From assembly GCA_004123355.1 (NCBI GenBank), contig SCHM01000002.1:4499569-4563568 (forward strand): a stretch of 64,000 nucleotides of DNA. Direction: 5' to 3'. The first letter of the stretch is position 1, and the number at the start of each line of letters is the position of its first letter. The notes beneath the pieces were generated by a model, which made no database searches, was not told the origin of the DNA, and saw only the letters and a list, made by a program, of their open reading frames with translations. This DNA is from Amphirosellinia nigrospora (lineage: Eukaryota; Ascomycota; Sordariomycetes; Xylariales; Xylariaceae). Below are positions 22,484 through 36,282 of this stretch, one piece after another. The translations under genes were made by a program, and so were the position numbers.

Positions 22484-23395
22484 ATGTCAGCTTCGACATT
22501 CATTCTCTTTGATCTAGGGAGCAGCGGCCCTAAGAATCAAGCATGGAACTTGAACGCGTGGAAAAGTCGGTATTTCGCTGGCATTGGCTTTGATAAAGTG
22601 CTTGCTCACAAATACAGCTCGGTTCTTACTCAACTTCAAGGGTCTGGATTATGAAACAGAATGGGTATTATTCTTGTCTCTCTCATAACCCAAAAGCCAA
22701 ACAAGGAATTGACATACTAGCAGCTCGAATACCCAGATATTAGACCCAGGCTTCAAGATCAGTAAGTATGACCTCTAATAAGCCTGCCCAGTTCTCTACC
22801 AGGGCGTAATGGCAGGTTAATACGACTCAGCTTCCCCAAGGATACCAAGCTGTATACCATCCCTACGGCAATCATGGCCGATGGCACTTATATAATGGAC
22901 TCATGGAACATCGCACAAGCCATCGAGAAGGACTACCCCTCACCGAGTTTGCATCTGGACTCACCTCTCCGAGAGAAGGTGGAAGGTCACCTAGTCCCTA
23001 TCCGCGCAACTTTGCAGCCTATCTACATCCCGAACGTTATGAGACGCCTCCTAAAGGAGCGCAATCATGCCTATTGGCATGACACCCGCTCAAAGAGGGT
23101 GGGTATGCCTCTGGATCAGTTCGAGAAGGAATATGGCAGTGACGGAAAACCCTACAAGGAGGCCGCGCCTCATCTTCAGGCCATCACAGCCATCCTCAAA
23201 GGGGATCCCGAGGGACCTTTCTTCATGGGCGCAACTATCAGCTATACAGACTTCATCTGGGCCGGGTTCCTTATTTTTTGTCGTAGAATTGGAGACGATG
23301 TATTTCAATCTGTTCTGGAGGCGACAGGCGATGCGGCCATGCATTTGAAGCTGCTAGGTGCCCTTGAACATTGGTCCGCGCGGGATGACCACTAA
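22484..23395 (+). CDS. Glutathione S-transferase-like protein
   Basis: Exons 22484-22565, 22618-22664, 22721-22761 and 22831-23395 splice in frame to about 244 residues. The first donor is GTCGGT, chosen because it alone gives the family sequence WKTRFLLNFKGLDYETEW. The thioredoxin-like N-terminal domain continues with LEYPDIRPRLQD and TIPTAIMADGTYIMDSW (cis-Pro loop and GSH-site Asp-Ser region). The helical C-terminal domain includes LPLDQFEKEYG-like and PFFMGATISYTDFIWAGFL segments. The gene is cytosolic (no signal). Family members conjugate or isomerise small electrophiles; the substrate here is unknown. It sits about 1 kb upstream of the P450 gene, in the same direction. Confidence 0.85.
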
Positions 23396-24427
23396 ACCAT
23401 CATAGACCCTAGTAGCATCAGGTAAACTTGCTGCTGCGGTGTACTCTGATCAACTTCGCAGGGCCACTTAAACAAATAAATCTACATGGAAGGAAGCATT
23501 TCACTGTGGATAAATCGGTGTCTTCTCATCCTAGTTGTCACAAAGCTTGAGTGAGATAACACTAGGTTGTCGTGGCGCATCTCAGCGAAATGGATACAAC
23601 CCCGCACGCATTAAACGGCGTTTTGTTCCTGACTGCTCGATTCTTGGCTGGATACTATTCGCTGTTATTGTATATTTCGCACACAGACCTTCAAGATTCC
23701 GCACAGGAGCCTCAAGCCTTAGATAGTGGTCTAGGTTTTGGCCAATACGACTGTAGCTTTTTATATGCATACACCGCCCAACATCAATAATAAGCATGTC
23801 AACATCCTACCTATCGCGCAACTCAAACGAACGTACCGCCCCTTTTTGTTAGTCCTTTCCTCCTCACTACGTATGTTGTCTCCGAGACACCGACAACCAG
23901 CTTTGTTACCGTATCACCCACAACCTCGCTACCTTCATGCTCGAGGCCGGCTCCGACTTGCCAAGGCACTCGAATCCCATAAATACCCTACGTACCTCAC
24001 TTTACCAACACACACACTGGTAGGTCACGATCGCATTATCTTGCCTATACTCACGTAGGCGTCGGAGGATTTGGCAGCGCTAGAACCATATGCCTATCAG
24101 CATGCTATATATCCACGCGACAAGGGTGATGCTTACGTCACATGTAAAACGAAGCAATCTCGCTTATACATCAAGCCAGTAGAAGACCGGGCCTATTCCG
24201 AGGCACCAAACTCCCAGAGTTCAGATTGGCCAAGCGCACAGTAATCCCTTGCTTCCGCTACATCACATTGCATACCACTGCAACCCTATCTGATGCAGTG
24301 CCGCCGACCTGGAAAATGGCATAGGCGTATGTTCGAAATGTGGGGAAATCGTCGAGTGTATGGATATAAGGGTATCTGATAATCGTCGGTATTCAAGTCA
24401 TCAATAGCGAAATGCTGTCAAGCACAT
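23396..24427. other. Gene-free stretch upstream of the P450 gene
   Basis: No supported gene. Overlapping 60-105 codon frames at 23535-24058 lack conserved features. The sequence next to 24428 should hold the P450 promoter. Confidence 0.4.
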
Positions 24428-26190
24428 ATGATTCTTCACACGAGAACCTTACCCTCCCTCTGTGATCTGTGTCAGAATGGCGTACAGCAGCCTCATCTTC
24501 GGACTGCAACCCTCTTCCTCTTGTACCTACTTTACAGCAGGCTACGGTTGTCTAACGCTGCAGGCAGATTCCCTCCAGGTCCTCCCACGGCGCCTTTGCT
24601 CGGGAACATACACCAAATCCCTCTTACCAAACAGTTCCTCAAGTTCGCGGAATGGGGTCGCACATATGGCTCGCACGGACTTTTGGGTCTCCAAATGGGA
24701 CCAAATGTCAAGGCCGTCGTGCTGAACAACTGGACAGCAGTCCGAGATCTGCTAGATCTTCGCGGCGCAGTGTATTCATCACGACCCCGCATGCCGATCG
24801 TTGAATACATCGTACCCTCCGGGGACGTTCATACGGCCTTTATGCCTTACGGTGCGCAATGGCGCAAGACTCGCAAAACGATGATGGAGTTTCTGAAAGA
24901 CAGCGAGGTCGACAACCTTCTTCCTTTGCAGCATGCTGAGTCTGTGCAGCTCATTCACGACATCTTGCACGACCCAGAAAGATGGCACAGCTACTCCACC
25001 AGGATGTTTGGAGCAGTCATCATGGCTTCCGTCTTCGGGATCCGTGGCACGGATATCAGCCCAAAGGGCAAGATCATGACTTTCTTCGACGTGCAGGCCG
25101 AGTGGGCTGCCATAATAGCTCAGGGTGGCGCTCCACCTCTTGATATATTTCCCTTTTTTAAGTATATTCCCGACTTCCTGACGCCGTGGAAGGGATGGAA
25201 ACAAAAGTTGGAAAACGTGAAGCAGCGACAGAATACACTATATCGTGACCTTGTTACCGAGGCTAGAACACGCATAGCCAATGGTAAAGCCCAGGATTCC
25301 TTCGCCGCGGCGGTCCTACGCAATAACGATAAGACGCAGTATAGGGGTGAAGAGCTCGACTATCTCTTGGGCTTCATGATGGAGGCTGGGTCCGACACAA
25401 CTTCCAGCGCCTTCGAGACATTTGTGTTGGCCCTGGCGACTCATCCAGACTTACAAGCCCAACTTCAAGAAGAAGTTGATCGCGTCTTCGGACCGAAAGT
25501 GATGCCGAGTGCAAGTGCCAGCTCGAATAACCTTCCCCTTATCAGAGCCTGCTTCTACGAGGTGAGAGCTCTATCCATTAGTACTCAGGCGTCGAAATAA
25601 CATGCAAATTTACTAATTATGATCGGGTTGTCCGGCAGCTTCTCCGATGGAGACCCAGCCTACCAATGGCAATTCCCCATGCTACCACACGAGACGATGT
25701 ATACGAAGGCATGTTTATACCAGCCAACACGATGATCATCATGAATTCATGGGCGGTCAATCATGATCCCGACGAGTATGAGAACCCCAACGCGTTCGAT
25801 CCTTCCCGTTTTCTCAAACACCCGCTTGGGCTCAAGCCTACTCTTCAAGCCACAGACAAAATACCAGACGAATTGATAGCAGACACCGACACATCTTATG
25901 GGTTTCGCCGTCGGAACTACGGGTTCGGAGCAGGGAGGAGGGTGTGCGCAGGTCAGCGCATGGCCGAGAACAGCATGATGATGACGATGGCGAAGCTTGT
26001 GTGGTCCTTTAATGTGGTTGCTACTCGTGGAGCTACGGAACTTGATACTAGTATCTACGCTTGGACGGACGCGGTATTGATCTCTCCAAAACAATTCGAT
26101 GTCCAGTTTGTTCTGAGGTCTGAGGATAAGAGGAATGTGATCGAATGCGAATGGCAACGGGCGGACGCGTTTCTTCAAAAGTTTGAATAA
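24428..26190 (+). CDS. Cytochrome P450 monooxygenase
   Basis: This is a haem enzyme that inserts oxygen into organic substrates, anchored in the ER by an N-terminal membrane helix (TATLFLLYLLYS). Two exons (24428-25561, 25639-26190) join across a GTGAGA to GCAG intron in phase, giving about 561 residues. The proline-rich hinge FPPGPPTAPLLGNI follows the anchor. The I-helix oxygen motif reads MEAGSDTTSS, the ExxR of the K-helix is ELLR exactly at the exon junction, and the haem-binding loop is FGAGRRVCAGQRMAE with Cys as ligand. A PNAFDPSRF PERF-type motif is present. All key parts are intact. Similarity in style is to fungal O-methylsterigmatocystin-oxidoreductase-like P450s; substrate unknown. 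The start is the first Met before the anchor; a later Met is possible. Confidence 0.93.
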
Positions 26191-26694
26191 TATTGTTTAG
26201 GTGATAAGTCAGCAGCAGCTTTCGTGAGTGCTGCTATATTTAGATACGCGTTTTACATAAGTACCTACAGTTACACCTTATCCATCTACATAAGTAAGCG
26301 CCCAGCTTTAACTGTCGGGCCAATCATTCGACATCACTGCCCCAATAGTGGATAGATTAACTATTTCCAGAATCACGGCGTTCTTTGGACTCGTTCTACA
26401 CGGCGCTTACCGACAGGAATTGTAAAACAGGGCGAAACAATTAGGCAGGAATATATATGTACAAAATGATCCTAGAATGTAGTGCATCTGCATAGATGAA
26501 GCTTGGCAACCAAGCCGAGCCTCACCAGGCGTACTGACGGCTTGTTAGGGGCCAAAAATATACATTCACCTCAATGAGACAAAAAGCCCCCGTCTCCCAC
26601 TTCTAGAAAATATGAATGAATTCTGATCTAATTCTTCTTCACTTATGCAGTACGCCTAGCCCCCGAACAAAGTCACCGGAACTTCCAGCTCAGT
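26191..26694. other. Intergenic stretch
   Basis: No gene seen. It is the region between the P450 stop and the ATG of the DUF3176 gene and should include the latter's promoter. Confidence 0.4.
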
Positions 26695-27009
26695 ATGGAC
26701 TTAAACCACCATGTCGAGTATGTCGACTCTCGTGGAAACTTCAGCTCAGCTGCAGGGACCAAGCGCGGGGCATACGAGATGCTAACCGTAGCTGATTCTC
26801 CTCGCCTTGATACTTCGACGGCCAATCAGACCAAGGAGCCCGCGTCGTGGACCTTGGAGCTCATCACCCTAACACTGAGTATCCTGTTCTTTGCTGCACA
26901 GGTGGCAACTCTCATATGGGTAATGGACAAGCCTTACTATCAAGTTTGGAAAGCGCCTTTGTCTCTAAACGCAGTAGTTGCTATCCTCACTACAGCTACC
27001 AAAGCAAGC

Positions 27010-27012
27010 TAG
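27010..27012 (+). other. Premature TAG stop in DUF3176
   Basis: The reading frame is otherwise continuous across this codon, with family sequence on both sides (NAVVAILTTATKAS before, VGEAIGQLKWVDF after). It lies about 490 bases from the edge of the RIP-mutated block, so leakage of RIP into flanking unique DNA is a plausible cause. Confidence 0.7.
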
Positions 27013-27493
27013 TTACATTCAGTTGGTGAGGCCATAGGCCAGTTGAAATGGGTTGATTTCAAGACTGCTCCCCGTCGCCTCAGGCAGTTCGAGTTATATG
27101 ATGCCACGAGCCGTGGACCCCAGGGGGCCGTCGCATTTCTTCTCAAAGGAAAATGGGGCTTGGCGACCGTGGGCGCGCTCGTCATCATATTCGCTCTAGC
27201 TGCGGATCCTTTTACTCAGCAAGTCATTGAGCTAAAGGCCAAGAATGTTACAACACCTGACGACACATCGGCTTTTGGTTTTACCCGAGGTTATGATACA
27301 AAATTACGCCAAACGGATCTGAATTCACTCAGTAACCCGAGCAGTCAGTCGCCATCCCCAACCGCCATGCATCGCCCATATTGTTAACCATTTCGAGCAG
27401 TCGAGACTAGAGACCCTGGCATCCAGGGGGCCATTCTAAGGGGAATTTATAATATCAAGTCACCAGACGAATTTCAGTGTGGCGGTGCCTGTA

Positions 27494-27498
27494 GCTGG
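27494..27498 (+). repeat. Target-site duplication GCTGG, left
   Basis: GCTGG precedes the copia element and is repeated at 50139-50143 after it. Both copies continue into DUF3176 coding sequence on their outer sides. Confidence 0.85.
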
Positions 27499-27654
27499 TA
27501 TTGAGATTATGAATATTAACCAGTAAGTCATATATTGGTTAAGTAAAAGAACAAGTCTAAGTACAAAGTACTAAGGTAGTACCTCAGTATATATAGTAAA
27601 TATATATAGGGCGAAGTACCTAACTATTGGAATTACTAGCCCTTAATTTTAATA
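27499..27654 (-). repeat. Copia LTR (left; 3' LTR of the minus-strand element)
   Basis: Aligns over its length with 49985-50138: both contain ATTAAC(C/T)AGTAAGT and GAACAAGTCTAAGTA, then GGGCGAAGTACC and GGAATTAC(C/T)AGCCC. The left copy carries T or A at many sites where the right copy keeps C or G. Confidence 0.88.
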
Positions 27655-29429
27655 TTTTTACTCGAATTATACGTATTTATTTAAAGTTATTAAGCTAGAT
27701 TTTATAACTATTTTTTATTATGTTTAAAATTATATATAGTTTTTAAATCGTACGTTTTTAGTTTTTAATAAAGTAAATCTTTTAGTTTAATTATTTATTA
27801 GTTTAAACAATAAATTAAAAAAATTTATTTTTTTTTTTAGCTATTATATTCGTATTATATTAAATTTATAATAATTTTTTTTTTTTTTTTAAATATTTAA
27901 TAAATAAACTATTTACTAAATAGCATAAATTTCTAGCGTTTTAATTTAAGCATTTTTATTAGATTATAGTTTTAAATTAATATATATATTTTTTTTTATT
28001 TTTTTAGCTTTAATAATTATTATTAAATAAACGTACTAAATTTTTTTTTTTATTCGCTACTGATTAATATTTATTTAAAACGCTAAAAACTTTTATTTTA
28101 ACGTTTTATTTATTTATATTAAAAAGTTTTAAAATAGCTAAAATAGTTTTAGTTTTAAATATTAAATATATATTATTTTAGTTAATTTTATTTTATTCGT
28201 TATAAAAAATAATAAGCTAAAAATAAATATAAAAAGCATTATTTAGTATATTTTTAATAAATAGTTTATTAATACTAAAAATTTTTTTTTTTTTAATATT
28301 ATTAAAATATATTTCGATTATAAATTAGCGTATTTAGTATTAAAAAGTTAGAAAAGTTTTTTAAAAAGTTCGCTATAGTTTTTTATAAAAAAAAATCTAA
28401 AATTCTAATAATATATTTAGCAAGCTGCTATAATAATTATAAAAATTAAAATTAAACTTTAAATTTTATAAAATAGTTTAATATAAAATAACTTAAATAA
28501 TAAAAAGGTAAAATTATATAGCTAAATTATAAATTAAATATTTTTATAAATATATTCTAAATTTTTTATTTATATTATAGCTAAAAGCTTAAAATATTTT
28601 AAAATATATTAAATTTATTTTTAATAATAGTTTAGTAAGCGTTAGCGATTTATTTAGCTATAAAAACTTATAAAAAATCGATATTATTATATTATATATT
28701 TTTTATAAAAAGCTTATTATATTAAAATATATTTTATTTTATTATAAAATTATAAGTTTTTAGCTATAGCTATAGTTTTTAATTATTATTATTATTATTA
28801 TAATAAATATATTTTTTTTATAATATTTAGTTTAAAAAATAGTTAATAAAGCTATATAGCTTTTTTAGTTATTTAAGTTTATTTATAAGTTAATTTATAA
28901 AATAATAAATAATATTTTATTATTTTTTAAAGCTTTAATTAATAATACTATTTTTATATTAAAAATATATTTTATAATAAATCGTTTTATTTAAATATAG
29001 TTTATTTATTTATATTAGTTTATTTTATAAAGTTTATAGTTTTTTTTAGTAATATAGCTTTAGGTTAATAATATTATAAAAATATTATAATATTTATTTA
29101 GTTGCTTTAAATATATTATATAAAGTTTTTATATATTTATTAAAATATAAAACTATATATATTATATTAATTTAATATTAAATATAGCGTATATTAAATA
29201 GCTAATTGTTTTAATATATTATTATATATTTTTATTAGTTTTATAGCTATTAGCTAGTTTAAAATCTTATTAATATTTAAAAATAATAATAATATATATT
29301 TTTATTAATTTAGTTTTTTAATAATTTTTTTTAAATAAGCTTTTTAGCTAAAATAAATAATTTTATTTTTTTAGTTTTAAGTAATAATTATATTAAAATA
29401 ATAAAAATATAAGCTTAAATTTTATATTT

Positions 29430-29760
29430 TAAATTTTTTAAATAATATTTTTTTAATTTAATAATTTTATTTTTAAAAAAGCTTATTATTAAAAAATCGT
29501 TAATATAAATAATAATATAAATATAGTTTTTTACGAATATTTTAATATTTAAATTTAATAGTTAAATTTTAACGTTTTTAAAAAGTCGGCTAAAGTTCGA
29601 TATTATATTTTAAATATTTGTTTTAAGCTATATAATATTTTGTTTAATTTATAATTTTTTAAAGCCGTTATTAAATTTAAATAGCTATTAAACGTAAATA
29701 TTTTTTTTTATTTTTTTATAAAAAAATATTGTTTTAATGTTTATTTATTCGATTTTAAGG
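29430..29760 (-). pseudogene. Copia reverse transcriptase relic
   Basis: Reading leftward, one frame gives FNNGFKK, IKQ, SNFSRLFKNVKI (matching the FLNG, YMKQP and LYGLKQAPRxW blocks of copia RT). Further on comes YIYIIIYINDFLIIS, in which the catalytic YVDD has become YIND (codon near 29500), and KNKIIKLKKILFKKFKI. Stops interrupt throughout. The Asp-to-Asn change is what G-to-A (RIP on the other strand) makes of GAT or GAC. Confidence 0.75.
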
Positions 29761-32700
29761 TTTAAATAGCTTAAAATAAATAAAGCTTTATAATTTATTA
29801 GTTTAACTATTAAAACGAACGTTTTATTATAATTTTCGCTAAAAATTTATTTAAAGCTATAAATAATCTAGCGTATTTTATATTTAGTAATTTTATTATT
29901 TAAGCTTATTTTAATTTTATAAACTTATTTATTAATTATTAGATTTTTTTTAATAAATAAGTTATATAAAGTTTAAGTTTAGTTATTAATTAATAATTAA
30001 TATTTTGCTTTTATAGCTTTATATTATTTAAATTATTTATATTTTTTTTAGCTTATTTATAGCTTTTAAGCTTTATTTTAGAAGCTAAAAATATAAATAA
30101 TAAAATAGCTATTATAAATTTAAATTTAAAATAATTATTATAAGCTTATAAATTATAAGTTTAATTAATTTATTTTAAGTTTTAAATTATAATAATTATT
30201 TAATATTTTAAATATTAAGCTTTTTAATTTTAAATATAGCTAAAAAAAATATTAATTTTTTAGTAATATTTTTAGCGTTTTTAAAAAAATCGGAGTTTTT
30301 AAAAAAATAAAGTTTTAAAAAACCGGAATTTTTAAAAAATTTAATAGCTTTAAAATAATAGCGCTAATAATAAGTCTTATTAATAATAATAATCTAGGGT
30401 ATATAAGCTAAAAAGCTTTATAAATAGTAAATAAAATATAGCTTTATATTTTTATATATTTATTTTTTTAATTTTTTTTTTAGCTTATTTATATTTTATT
30501 AGCTAATAAAATTAAAAATAATAATTTTTAGCGCTTTTTCGTAAGTTTTTTAGTATTTTTTATAAATATATATAAATATTTTTAATTAATATAATATTAT
30601 AAGCTTTAATAATAATATAATTATTTAATCGGTAAATAATATAGTTATATTTTTATTATTATTATATTTAATTATTTAGTACCGAAATTTTAAATTTAAA
30701 TATATTTAATTTAGTAATACGTTATATTTATAAAAAAAACTAAAAATTATTATAAAATAATAATTTAATTTTTTTTATATTATATTTTATAAGCTATATT
30801 GTTTTTTTTTTTGCGTAGCTTTTTATTTTTAATATAAGCTGCTATTTCGATAAAAATAAGCTAATATTTTAATAGATAGTTTTTTCGCTAGCAATTATTA
30901 ATATATTTTATATTATATTTTTTAAAATATATATAGCTTTTTTAGCTTTATTATTTTATTAATATTAATTTATAATAAAATATTTAATAATAATATTTTT
31001 TATAAATAATAGTTAATAAAATCTTTGTTTATATAAGCTTTAAGTTTATTTAAAATAAAAAAATAATAATATTATTTAAGTTTTTTTATTTTTATAAAAA
31101 CTTTTAAACTTTAAAAACTATTTTTTAAACGTTATAATAATATAGCTTAAATTTTATTAGTATAATTATAATTATTATTATTTAGCTAATAAACTATTAT
31201 AGTTTTAATATATTATTAAATATATTAGTTTTATTAAATATAATAATTTTATAAATAAGTTTTTTTAAATAGTTATTTTTTATATAGTTTAGTTTATAAT
31301 TATTATTAATATAATTTTATAAAAATAATATTTAGTTTATAGTTTAATATATTATTAATTTTTATTACTTTTATATTTTTTTATTATTTATATAGCCGAG
31401 TTTTTTATATTATATTTTTAAAATAAAGTTAATAAAATAAAAATAAAAAATAATATTAAATATTATTATATAAAAAGTTTTATTTAATTAGTTAATTATA
31501 TATAGTTTTATTGCTTTTTATGCTTTAAAAAAATTTAATTATTTATAGCTTTTTAAGCTTTATTATAATAAAAAAAAATTTTGTTTTTTTTTTATTAGTT
31601 AAAAAATTAAAATTAAATTAATTTTTAGTTTAAAGCAATAAATAGTATTTTTAATAATAACTATTTTAGTTTTACTATTTATTAAAGCTAAAAATTTTGC
31701 TTTTTTTTTTAACTATAAAATTATTATTATTTTTTAATATTATAAACTAATAAGCTATTATATAGTTCTAGCTTAATAAAAAATAATTATTATTAAAGTT
31801 AGTTTAATTATAGCTACTATTAAAAATTATAAACTTTAATATTTATTTTATTAGTTTTTTAGTTTTTGTTTTAAATATATTAAAAAATTTAATTTAATTA
31901 AAATTTTTTAATATTAAAGTTTATAAATATTTTAGCTATTAAGCTTTATAGCGTAGGTTTAACGTTTAGCGGTTAGTTTTATAAACGTTTAAAGCTGCTA
32001 AATATTTTGTTAAAAATACTAGGCTTTTATTTTAATATTTTTTTTTAAATTTAAATTATTTTTAGCTATTAAAAAAATTAAATTTAATAGTTTTACTATA
32101 TTATTTATAACTACTAATATAGTTATATTAATGCTATTAATATTATTTTTAAGCTTTTGTTTTTTGCCCGAGTTTTATAACTTTTAGCTTTTTAAAACTA
32201 GTTTAAATATATATAATAATATTTATTATTAAAATAATTAATAATTTTATATTTTATACTAATATAATAATTATAGCTATTTTATACTTTTTTATTAAAA
32301 GTTTTTTTATACTTTTAAGTTTATTATAATATTATTTAATTAATAATATAGCTTTAGTAATATTTTAAATAACGATTTTTTATTTATTTTTTTTGTTTAG
32401 CTTTTATTAAAATTATTTAAAAATTAATATTTTTAGCTAATTTATTATTAGTTATTTTTTTTATAATAATAAAATAGTTCGTTTAAATAAAAATTAATAA
32501 AAAAAATATAATTATTTTTTAGTACTAAAAAAAACTTTATTATTAAAAACAGTTTTTTTATAATATAGCTTTTATTTAGTTTTTTTAGATTAATATAAAT
32601 AAAATAAAACTTAATAGCTAATATTATAATTAATTTTTCGCTAATTAATAATATATTTTTTATTTAAATATTAAATTTTAAAAAATAATATTATTAATAA

Positions 32701-33518
32701 GTTTAAATTTTTTAATAAAGTTTTAAAAATTAATAATAATTACGGTTTTATTAATAGCTTTTAAAAAAGTTTAATATTTAATAATAATATTTTATACGTT
32801 TTTTTTATATTTATTATAAATAAAGCTAATAATTTTTTATTAAGCAATTTTTTAAACTTTTTAAGCTTTATATAAGTTAAGCTTTTCGAATATTTTTTAA
32901 ATTATTTTTAATTTTTTTTTTAGTACTTTTTAGTAATAAATTAGCGTATTTTATAATTAAAATATAGTTTATTATTTTTTTTTAAATTAAAAAAACTTAA
33001 AAAATAACTTAAATATAATTATGTTTATAAGCTAGTAATAGTTTTAGTTTTTTTATTTATTTTAATATTATAATAATATTTATAAAATAATATTTAATAA
33101 AATAAAACTAAAAACGTAATTAAAATTAAATTTTTTAATAATAATTTTATTATTATATTAAATAAATATTTAAAGTTTAAATCGTTAAATATATTTAAAA
33201 TTTAAATTATTAAACGTATATTTAAATTTAAAATTAAATAATATAATTATTATTTAATTTAAAAAAAATAATAATAAAATAATTTATTAAAATATTTTTA
33301 GTAAAGTTATTAATAGTTTTTAGTATAAATAATTTAATAATAGTTTTAAGTTTAAAAAAGCTAATAATATTAATATTATTAAAAATCGAAATTAATAATA
33401 TTTTTTATAATAATAATAATAATAATAAATTTAAAAAAATTAAATAATAAAAAAAATATTAAATAATAGTTTAAATTTATAAAATTTTCGCTAAAAAATT
33501 ATATTTATTATACGTTTT

Positions 33519-33523
33519 TAAAT
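33519..33523 (+). repeat. Target-site duplication TAAAT (element 1, left)
   Basis: TAAAT before the 5' LTR matches 42502-42506 after the 3' LTR. In so AT-rich a setting a chance match is possible, but it sits exactly at the LTR edges. Confidence 0.65.
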
Positions 33524-33739
33524 TGCTATACTTTAATAGGGGGGTGACCCTTATAAGGGGTCTTTACTATAAAGTGGAGCTTACTTTGCTAATAAATAAA
33601 GTTTAGTCTGGTAGATTAAATAAAAAAACTAAAAACTAAATAAGTTTTTTATTTCTAGCAAGAGCTTTATTTAATATTTATTTTTTTTTTATTATTTAAT
33701 ATAGACTTAATATTATATTATTTTTAGTAAAGCTTATTA
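33524..33739 (+). repeat. 5' LTR of element 1
   Basis: Starts TGCTATACTTTAATAGG and shares GGGGTC, AGAGCTTACT-like and TTAGTAAAGCTTA blocks with 42284-42501. It is more AT-rich than the 3' copy. Confidence 0.85.
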
Positions 33740-36245
33740 AATAATACGGTAAGTTTTATAATTTTTATTTTTTAAGTTATTTTAGTTTTATTTTTTTTTA
33801 GCTAATAGTTTATCTATATAGCTACTTTTAATTGCCCCGATAATATTTTATACTGTTTTATAACTTTTATAATATTTTAAAAATATTTAAATTTTACGCT
33901 AGTTTATTTTATATCGATTTATATTTTAGTAAGATAAAAAAAGCTTAAAAAAGCTTATACTAACGTTATTTTATATCGATTTATATTTTAATAAAATAAT
34001 AAAAACGTAAAATATTTTAATATTTATTTATTTAAAAAAAACTATATTATTATTTTATAACTTTATATAGTTTAAAAAATATAATAATATTAGTTTCTAA
34101 TAATTTATATTAAATTAATTAATTTTTAGCTTAATATTAACGCTATAATTTTCGGCATTATATTAATTTAATTATAGCTAAATATTTACGCTTTAGTATT
34201 ATTTTTAAAATAGCTTTACTATTTTTATATTAATTATATCTAATTAAAGCTAACGTTTATAATAATATATTATTATTCTATAATTTTAGCTATATTATAC
34301 TTTAGTTCTTTTATATATTATTTTATAATTTTTACGAAAAACTAGTTATTTATTTTTCGTTATAATTTATTATTATTTAATAACTTTAGTAAATCCGGCA
34401 AAACTATCTATTTATATTATATTTCGAATTAATATATAATTTATTATTCTTTAATATAAAAATATAAATTATAATAATTAATTAATTTATACGTTATTAA
34501 AATAGCTAATTATAAATACTATATTTATATATTATTTTAAAATTTACTTAGATTTTTATATTTATTATAGTATATTTAACTATTATTTTTAGTAGGTTTT
34601 TTTTAATTAGTTATTTTATAAATTATAACTAAAGTTTATTTAAAATTTAAAGCAAATATTATTATTAAAACTAAATTAAAAAAAATTAATAGTTTATTTT
34701 AAGAGCTTAAAAGTTTTATAATTAAATATAAAATTTTAGCTTTAATTAAAAATTCAATATTAAAGCTAATTAAAGCTAGTTTTATACTAGTATTATTACT
34801 TAAGCTTAATATATTATTATAATAGTTTAAACAACTTATAATAGCTCTAGCGAAAAAATTTAGTAAAAAATTTATATTATTTCTTATTACGCCTTATTAA
34901 ACTATAATACTTAAGCTAATATTATTATTAAACCTTAATTTATTACTAAAACTATTAGTAATAATTAAATTTTATTTATATTTTTAAGATAAAATATTTA
35001 AATTCTAATATATTAAAAGAAGTATAAAGTATAGCTATTTATATTAAATCCTAGTATATTTTTTATTTTAAGCTTACCTACAATTTTAAAATAATAAATT
35101 AAGAATTTATTTAAAAAATAGTTTAGAAAATAAAAGTTATCTGTTTATTTTTAATAAATTTAATAATAATACTTAAATATAAAATTATATTAAAAAAAAG
35201 TTTAAATAAATAAATAATTAGTTTAATACTATTATATATTAAATAATAGTTTAAAAAGATTTATTTATTTTATTAATAAATATTACTAATATAAACTAAA
35301 AGGTTAAAAATATTAAATTAATATTAGCTAAACTAGCTATAAATTAAAATAAGTTAATAAAAAGGTTTTAGAATTAAAAGCTAAAAGTCGATTTTTAAAT
35401 TAACTTTTAAGCTAACGAACCTTAGTTTATTTATACGTTAGGCCGGTTTTATAAATATAAATATAAATATTATTAATAAATATCGCGCGCTTATTATATA
35501 AACAATTTAACTAAATATATAAATTGTTATTAATAGGTATATTAGCTATAGCTACTATATAACTATAATTAGTATATTTTTTAATAAAAACGTTAGCGAT
35601 TAGTATTAAAATATACTACCGCTAGTTAAACAGTTATAATAGTATAATAATTTAATAGTATTATTATAGTAAAAACGATTATAATATTAAGCTAATAACT
35701 TTTAATATATTAATCTTATTTTTAAATAGTTTTTTTATTGTTTTTATTTATATATTAACCGGTATTTTTACTAAGTATATATTAATTAAACTTTAAGCGT
35801 TTTAAGCAGCGTATATTTTATAATAACCTAACGTTTTTAGCGTATATAGCGCTAATAATTTATATAGTACTAATAGTAGTAATATATATTAAATTAATTA
35901 AAAATATAATATTAACTTTTATATAAATATTTAAAAGATTTATATATTTAAATATAGCTTATATTATTTATAGAAAATATATATTAGTATTTTTTATATT
36001 TTAAAGCATTTTAAAACTTTTATTTAAAAAATATTTAATATAAAATCTTAGCGTATAATTTAATTTATAAGTTTAATAATTAATAAAAGATTTTTAATTT
36101 TAATTATTTAATTAGTTTAATATAAAAAAGCTAAATAAATTTTTTATATTATATTAATAGTTTAATAAAGCTTGGGAATAAATAGTTTTTAATATTTAAT
36201 ATTTAATTATACTTAGAACTTATTATTAAAGCGCTTTTATAAAAG

Positions 36246-36282
36246 ATTTTAATAATAATAATAATAATAATAACAATAATAA
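36246..36282 (+). repeat. AAT trinucleotide tract
   Basis: A run of AAT units with one interruption (AACAAT), within element 1. Confidence 0.6.

Larger units (their letters stand above)
26695..27498 (+). pseudogene. DUF3176 membrane protein, 5' part, cut by retrotransposon insertion
   Basis: DUF3176 proteins are fungal multi-pass membrane proteins of unknown function. The start MDLNHHVEYVDSRGNF is followed by a first membrane helix (LELITLTLSILFFAAQVATL), LSLNAVVAILTTATKAS, then an in-frame TAG at 27010-27012, then LHSVGEAIGQLKWVDF and a third helix (WGLATVGALVIIFALAADPF). The family motif FELYDATSRGPQGAV is present. An intron 27332-27400 (GTAACC to GCAG) joins to AILRGIYNIKSPDEFQC and GGACSW. 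At W the coding sequence is interrupted by the copia element at 27499. The TAG is consistent with a CAG or TGG hit by RIP-type C-to-T or G-to-A mutation next to the repeat. The 3' part lies at 50139-51116. Confidence 0.85.

Noticed and set aside
16873-26190. Possible secondary-metabolite cluster (AKR, GST, P450, with acyl-CoA ligase and ATP-grasp further on)
   Set aside because: There is no PKS, NRPS or terpene synthase backbone. The genes point in mixed directions, are separated by long gaps and a relic amidohydrolase, and the acyl-CoA ligase is 30 kb away beyond a transposon nest.
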